Shown piece by piece: positions 60,690 to 64,000 of a stretch of 64,000 bases of DNA. The translations under genes and the position numbers were made by a program. Origin of the DNA: Crossiella sp. S99.2 (lineage in GTDB: Bacteria; Actinomycetota; Actinomycetes; Mycobacteriales; Pseudonocardiaceae); contig NZ_JALMDK010000007.1 in NCBI RefSeq assembly GCF_023094165.1, positions 65,099 through 129,098 on the forward strand, written 5' to 3'. How positions within the stretch are numbered: the first letter of the stretch is position 1; each line of letters begins with the position of its first letter. Under the pieces are notes generated by a model that searched no databases, had not been told where the DNA came from, and saw nothing but the letters and a program-made list of their open reading frames with translations.

Positions 60690-61135
60690 CGCGGCACCAG
60701 CTTCGGCGGGATCACGACTACCGGACAGGTCGCCTTCCGGATGCATTCGGTGCTGGTCGAGCCGAGCACCGCGCTGTACAACCGGCCGTGCCCGTGACTG
60801 CCCACCACCAGCAGATCCGCCTGCGCGGCCTCCTCGGTCAGCACGTCACCGGCATAGCCCTGCCGCACCACCGTGCGCACCGGGTGCTCGCCGCCGCCGG
60901 TCACCTCCGTGATCGCCTCGTCCAGGCGTTCCCGGTGCACCTTCTCGTGGTCGACACCCAGGTCGACCGGGTCGGCCATGGTGAACGGGGTCGCCGAGGA
61001 CGGGACCGGGTTGGGCACCCAGGCGATCACCGCGACCACCTCGGCGTCCCGCCGATCGGCCTCTGCCAGGGACCAGCCGAGGGCGCGCAGGCTTTCGGTC
61101 GAGCCGTCCACACCCACCACGATCGTTCCGGCCAT
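60686..61135 (-). CDS. Universal stress protein (UspA family)
   Basis: The protein has 149 residues with a single Usp domain. IVVGVDGSTES forms the first strand and phosphate contact, and the ATP-binding signature G-x2-G-x9-G-S/T is seen in VVGSHGHGRLYSAVLGSTS. The predicted ATP-binding form is typical of actinobacteria. The stop overlaps that of the SUFU-like gene through the palindrome CTAG. Confidence 0.9.
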   Translation of the reverse strand: MAGTIVVGVDGSTESLRALGWSLAEADRRDAEVVAVIAWVPNPVPSSATPFTMADPVDLGVDHEKVHRERLDEAITEVTGGGEHPVRTVVRQGYAGDVLTEEAAQADLLVVGSHGHGRLYSAVLGSTSTECIRKATCPVVVIPPKLVPR

Positions 61136-61205
61136 GCCGCCTCCCTGGGTTGCTGGGCTTCAGCTTGCCGAATACCACCGGGAGCGGCGCGGTGAAACCG
61201 AGTGA

Positions 61206-62120
61206 TCACACGGGGAAGGTCACACCGGTGAGCCGTTCGGACTCCGTCCACAGCCGAAGCTGCTGGTCAGCGTCGCGGGACTGACTGCTGGACCGCACCA
61301 CCACCGGCGCGCCACGCAGCTCGCGGAAACCGTCCGGACCGTAGTACTGGCCGCCCTGGACCGCCGGATCCACCGCCGCGCGCAGCGTGGGCAGCGCGCC
61401 CTGATCGGCGGGCTGACTCAACAGTCCGCCGAGGAGCTTGGAGCCCACCCGCAGCGGCAGTGGGGAGTTGCGGACCAGCTCGGTCATCGAGACACCCGGG
61501 TGCGCGGCCACCGCCAGGGTCGGGCCGCCGTGTGCGGTCAGCCGCCGCTGCAGCTCGTAGCTGAACATCAGATTCGCCAGCTTGGACTGGCCGTACGCGC
61601 CGATCCGGTCGTAGGAGCGGGTCAGCTGCAGGTCATCGAAGTGGATCTTCGCGCGGATGGTGTGCGCCATGCTGGACACGGTCACCACCCGCGAGCCCGC
61701 GGTGGCCAGCAGCCGGTCCAGCAGCAGGCCGGTGAAGGCGAAGTGGCCCAGGTGGTTGGTGCCGAACTGCAGCTCGAAACCGTCCTGGGTGGTCAGTTTC
61801 GGCGTGTACATCACCCCGGCGTTGTTGATCAGCAGGTCGACCTGGTCGAAGCCGTCCCGCAGGTCGGTGGCGGCCTGGCGCACCGAGTCCAGGGAGGTCA
61901 GGTCCAGTCGCTGCACCACCAGGTGCGCGCCCGGCGCGGTGCCCGCGATCCGGTCCGCGGCCCGCTTGCCCTTCTCCACATCGCGCACCGCCAGCACCAC
62001 GGTCGCACCGCGCTGGGCCAGCACCTCCGCGGTGTGGAAGCCGATCCCGGTGTTGGCGCCGGTGACGATCGCGACCCGGCCGGACTGACTCGGCACATCG
62101 GCCGCACTCCACTTGCTCAT
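61206..62120 (-). CDS. Short-chain dehydrogenase/reductase
   Basis: The protein has 304 residues. The cofactor motif is TGANTGIG (about residues 21-28), NNAG lies near residue 99, and a Y-x-x-S-K segment follows (IGAYGQSKLAN). It belongs to the retinol-dehydrogenase/WW-domain-oxidoreductase-like group and resembles the SDR at 42782. ATG 62120 with GGGAG upstream is chosen over an ATG at 62132. It is divergent from the TetR gene at 62211, with an operator in between. Confidence 0.87.
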   Translation of the reverse strand: MSKWSAADVPSQSGRVAIVTGANTGIGFHTAEVLAQRGATVVLAVRDVEKGKRAADRIAGTAPGAHLVVQRLDLTSLDSVRQAATDLRDGFDQVDLLINNAGVMYTPKLTTQDGFELQFGTNHLGHFAFTGLLLDRLLATAGSRVVTVSSMAHTIRAKIHFDDLQLTRSYDRIGAYGQSKLANLMFSYELQRRLTAHGGPTLAVAAHPGVSMTELVRNSPLPLRVGSKLLGGLLSQPADQGALPTLRAAVDPAVQGGQYYGPDGFRELRGAPVVVRSSSQSRDADQQLRLWTESERLTGVTFPV

Positions 62121-62133
62121 GGCTGCTCCCACC

Positions 62134-62176
62134 TATAATCCGGGGTGTGCGTTCCGTTTACGAACATACGGAACGC
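62134..62176 (+). promoter_or_regulatory. TATAAT promoter and 9-bp-arm operator for TetR/SDR
   Basis: A perfect -10 box TATAAT lies at 62134-62139. Immediately downstream, GCGTTCCGT (62149-62157) and ACGGAACGC (62168-62176) form a perfect inverted repeat with a 10-bp spacer. Repressor binding would cover the transcription start of the rightward TetR gene, indicating autoregulation, and is close enough to control the leftward SDR. Confidence 0.75.
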
Positions 62177-62210
62177 GCGCCCCGTTTGTCCAACGCTGGG
62201 GGAGGGTGTG

Positions 62211-62762
62211 TTGAAGAAGACCAGGTCGGATGCTGTTCGCAATCGGGAACGCCTGTTGCGGGTGGCGTACGAGACCTTCGCGACCGAGGGGCTCGGGGTG
62301 CCGATCGACGAGATCGCCCGGCGGGCCGGCGTCGGCGCGGGCACGGTGTACCGGCACTTCCCGACCAAGGAGGCGCTGTTCCGGGCGATCGTGGCCGACC
62401 AGTTCGACCAGCTCATCGCCCGCGCGCGGGAGCTGGCCGAGGCAGCCGATCCCGGCGCGGCCTTCTACGGCTACTTCACCCGCTTCATCCACGAGTACAG
62501 CACCGACCAGGGCCTGATGGACGCCTTCGCGGGCAGCAGCTTCGACATCGAGACCGCCGAACCCGAGCGCACCGCCGAGTTCAAGGCCGCGCTCGGCGTG
62601 CTGCTGGCCCGCGCCCAGCAGGCGGGCGCGGTGCGGTCGGATGTGGACGTGCACGACGTCAAGGCGATGGTCATCGCCGGGCACGCCATGATCGGCTACC
62701 GCGGCGAGGCGGGCGCCCGGCTGATCCCGTTGCTCTGCAAGGCCCTGGCCCCCGACGCCTAA
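62211..62762 (+). CDS. TetR-family regulator
   Basis: The protein has 183 residues from TTG 62211 (KKTRSDAVRNRERLL follows); GTG 62208 is an alternative but would leave only two bases after GGAGG. The HTH is at about residues 31-51 (VPIDEIARRAGVGAGTVYRHF). It probably represses itself and the divergent SDR through the inverted repeat at 62149-62176. Its 3' end overlaps the convergent methyltransferase gene by four bases. Confidence 0.85.
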   Translation: MKKTRSDAVRNRERLLRVAYETFATEGLGVPIDEIARRAGVGAGTVYRHFPTKEALFRAIVADQFDQLIARARELAEAADPGAAFYGYFTRFIHEYSTDQGLMDAFAGSSFDIETAEPERTAEFKAALGVLLARAQQAGAVRSDVDVHDVKAMVIAGHAMIGYRGEAGARLIPLLCKALAPDA

Positions 62763-63541
62763 CGCGGGGCCCGGCCCCAGGTGCTGAGCAGCGGATAGGC
62801 CGTGACGCTGAACCCGGGATCGCGCAGCAGCCGGGTGAACTGGGCCAGTTCGCCCGGCTCGACCCCGGCCGCGCGCAGCTTGTCCCGCAGCTCCCAGGCG
62901 TTGGCCAGCAACAGCCTGCTGCCCTCGCCGCCGCCCACCCAGATCGGGGTGGACCGGCTGGCCGCGACCTGGTCGAGTCCACAGTGGACAAACAGTTTCT
63001 CCACGCCGAGGGCCCAGTCCAGGTCGTCGGAGCCGAGTTTGGTGAGCACCTCCAGCACCTGGGTCTGCACCGCCCAGAACGAGTCCTGCTGGCAGGTGGC
63101 GGTGCTGAGCACCCGCTGCTCCTTGGGCAGGATCTCCTCCAGCAGCAGCACCCCGCCGGGGTTGAGCGCGGCGGTCAGCTTGGCCACCGCGGCATCTCGC
63201 GCCGGGTGGTGGATGAGCACCAGCCGGCAGTGGATCAGGTCAAAGCCGCCCGGCGGCAGCGGGTCGGTGAGCACGTCGTGCCGCTGGATCTGCACCGGCG
63301 GATCCAGCTCCAGCAGCCGGGTGTCCAGGTCGGTGGCCAGCACGTAGCCCTCCGGGCCGACCCGCTCGCCCAGCCAGCGGGCGATCGAACCGCCGCCGGC
63401 GCCGACCTCCCAGCAGCGCCAGCCCGGCGCCACACCCAGCGCGGTCAGCAGCGGGGTGGTCACCGCGTCATAGGTGGCCTCCAGCGCGGCCATCCGGGTC
63501 CGCGCGGCGTCCACCGCGTTGTCGAAGGGGTAACTGCCCAC
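62759..63541 (-). CDS. Class I SAM-dependent methyltransferase
   Basis: The protein has 260 residues. SAM motif I is WEVGAGGGSIARWL (about residues 44-57), motif II is YVLATDLDTRLL, and the segment FDLIHCRLVLIHH follows. The GTG at 63541 is chosen because GGAGG lies just upstream and the coding bias begins there; the open frame upstream to 63868 lacks this. The substrate is unknown. Confidence 0.82.
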   Translation of the reverse strand: MGSYPFDNAVDAARTRMAALEATYDAVTTPLLTALGVAPGWRCWEVGAGGGSIARWLGERVGPEGYVLATDLDTRLLELDPPVQIQRHDVLTDPLPPGGFDLIHCRLVLIHHPARDAAVAKLTAALNPGGVLLLEEILPKEQRVLSTATCQQDSFWAVQTQVLEVLTKLGSDDLDWALGVEKLFVHCGLDQVAASRSTPIWVGGGEGSRLLLANAWELRDKLRAAGVEPGELAQFTRLLRDPGFSVTAYPLLSTWGRAPR

Positions 63542-63770
63542 CGCGCCTCCTGGTCCGGCTACTACCTTGGCGGCTGGCGGGCTCCGGCGAAAGTCGGCGG
63601 GGGCATCCGGGCACGGATCCGGGGTACGCAGCAGCGTGTTGCGGGCCGCGCGGGAGGGTCCGCCGGGGATCATCGGCGGCCCGATGTCGACCGCGGGCGG
63701 CCCGGTGTTCGCGCTCTCGGCCGGTACTGCACACTGTGGACGGTCGCCGGTCGGGTCGGAGAGGGCTGAC

Positions 63771-64000
63771 GTGCTGTTCGGAATCCTGGCAGGAATCGCG
63801 GGCCTCGTCTTTCTGGTGCGGGTGGTGCGCGAACCCCGCCGGATGAGCAACGCGGTGTGGTTCGGCATCCTGTTGTTCTTCGGTGGTCTGTGGGCGTTGT
63901 GGGAGCTGGGCCAGTACGGCTACGGCACGATCGTGGTGGTGCTGGGGCTGCTCGCCCTGCTCATCGGGCTGGTGCTGCCGTTCGCCTTGGTCGCCAACGG
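63771..64000 (+). CDS. N-terminal part of a membrane protein, truncated by the window edge
   Basis: GTG 63771 with GGAGAG upstream begins a frame of about 76 residues that runs off the right edge. It contains about three hydrophobic helices (LFGILAGIAGLVFLV, AVWFGILLFFGGLWALW and IVVVLGLLALLIGLVLPF) separated by an RVVREPRRMSN loop. This layout resembles the N-terminal membrane part of YdcF/SanA-like proteins, but too little is visible to be sure. Confidence 0.6.
   Translation, partial: MLFGILAGIAGLVFLVRVVREPRRMSNAVWFGILLFFGGLWALWELGQYGYGTIVVVLGLLALLIGLVLPFALVAN

Overview
The window is high-GC actinobacterial DNA. Long open frames occur on both strands, GTG starts are common, many genes are coupled through ATGA or GTGA overlaps, and some appear leaderless. 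Two short palindromes (GTCCACWGTGGAC, and CTACCGACCGGTCGGTAG and its variants) are scattered through genes and spacers. Together with the gene content this suggests a filamentous actinomycete, perhaps of the Pseudonocardiaceae. The family-level call is inference; no rRNA or other marker is present.

Layout. (1) 1-6555: the tail of a secreted or lipoprotein-like gene, an FHA protein, then a putative lipid/xenobiotic oxidation operon (M24 peptidase-fold protein, EphD-like hydrolase/dehydrogenase fusion, diiron-type PF10118 protein, ferredoxin reductase, TetR regulator, small protein). (2) 6630-7862: a cobalamin riboswitch controlling cbtB-cbtA (predicted cobalt uptake), closed by a hairpin. (3) 7875-9735: a methyltransferase and a LacI regulator. 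(4) 9952-42195: a non-ribosomal peptide cluster, the main feature. (5) 42254-47957: an orphan ACT-domain protein, an SDR, a 587-bp gap, a DUF1992 protein, a GNAT, a cupin, a PPOX protein and an aldo/keto reductase. (6) 48018-53427: a GH6 cellulase with a perfect CebR-type operator, a LacI regulator, and a divergent sugar ABC importer lacking its ATPase. (7) 53417-64000: two tandem P-loop kinases, a TetR/SDR divergent pair, a TetR/GNAT divergent pair with tandem operators, an alpha-beta fused glycyl-tRNA synthetase, a SUFU-like protein, a universal stress protein, an SDR/TetR divergent pair, a methyltransferase and a truncated membrane protein.

The cluster. Two LuxR-type regulators precede a leftward sbnB-sbnA-mbtH block, which supplies 2,3-diaminopropionate (Dap) and the MbtH helper. 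Rightward lies NRPS 1 (C-A-T three times, no thioesterase). It is followed by a diaminobutyrate aminotransferase, a carbamoyltransferase, a LanB-like protein, a free-standing adenylation domain, a PLP Ser/Thr dehydratase-like enzyme, a free-standing carrier protein, and a second LanB-like protein. A leftward MFS exporter is followed by NRPS 2 (C-A-T-C-A-T-TE) and an asparagine oxygenase. Specificity residues read by eye suggest Asn, Gln-like and unassigned for NRPS 1, and Thr and Asn for NRPS 2. AsnO would supply 3-hydroxyasparagine. If the free A domain and carrier protein load a starter unit, a six-residue peptide is plausible: X-Asn-(Gln?)-?-Thr-Asn.

The most unusual element is the pair of LanB-type proteins inside an NRPS operon. 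LanBs are aminoacyl-tRNA-dependent enzymes of ribosomal peptide pathways. These two are closely related, short (no room for the C-terminal elimination domain), and have no LanC or precursor-peptide gene beside them. They may carry out tRNA-dependent chemistry on a carrier-bound intermediate. This is a hypothesis, not something the sequence proves.
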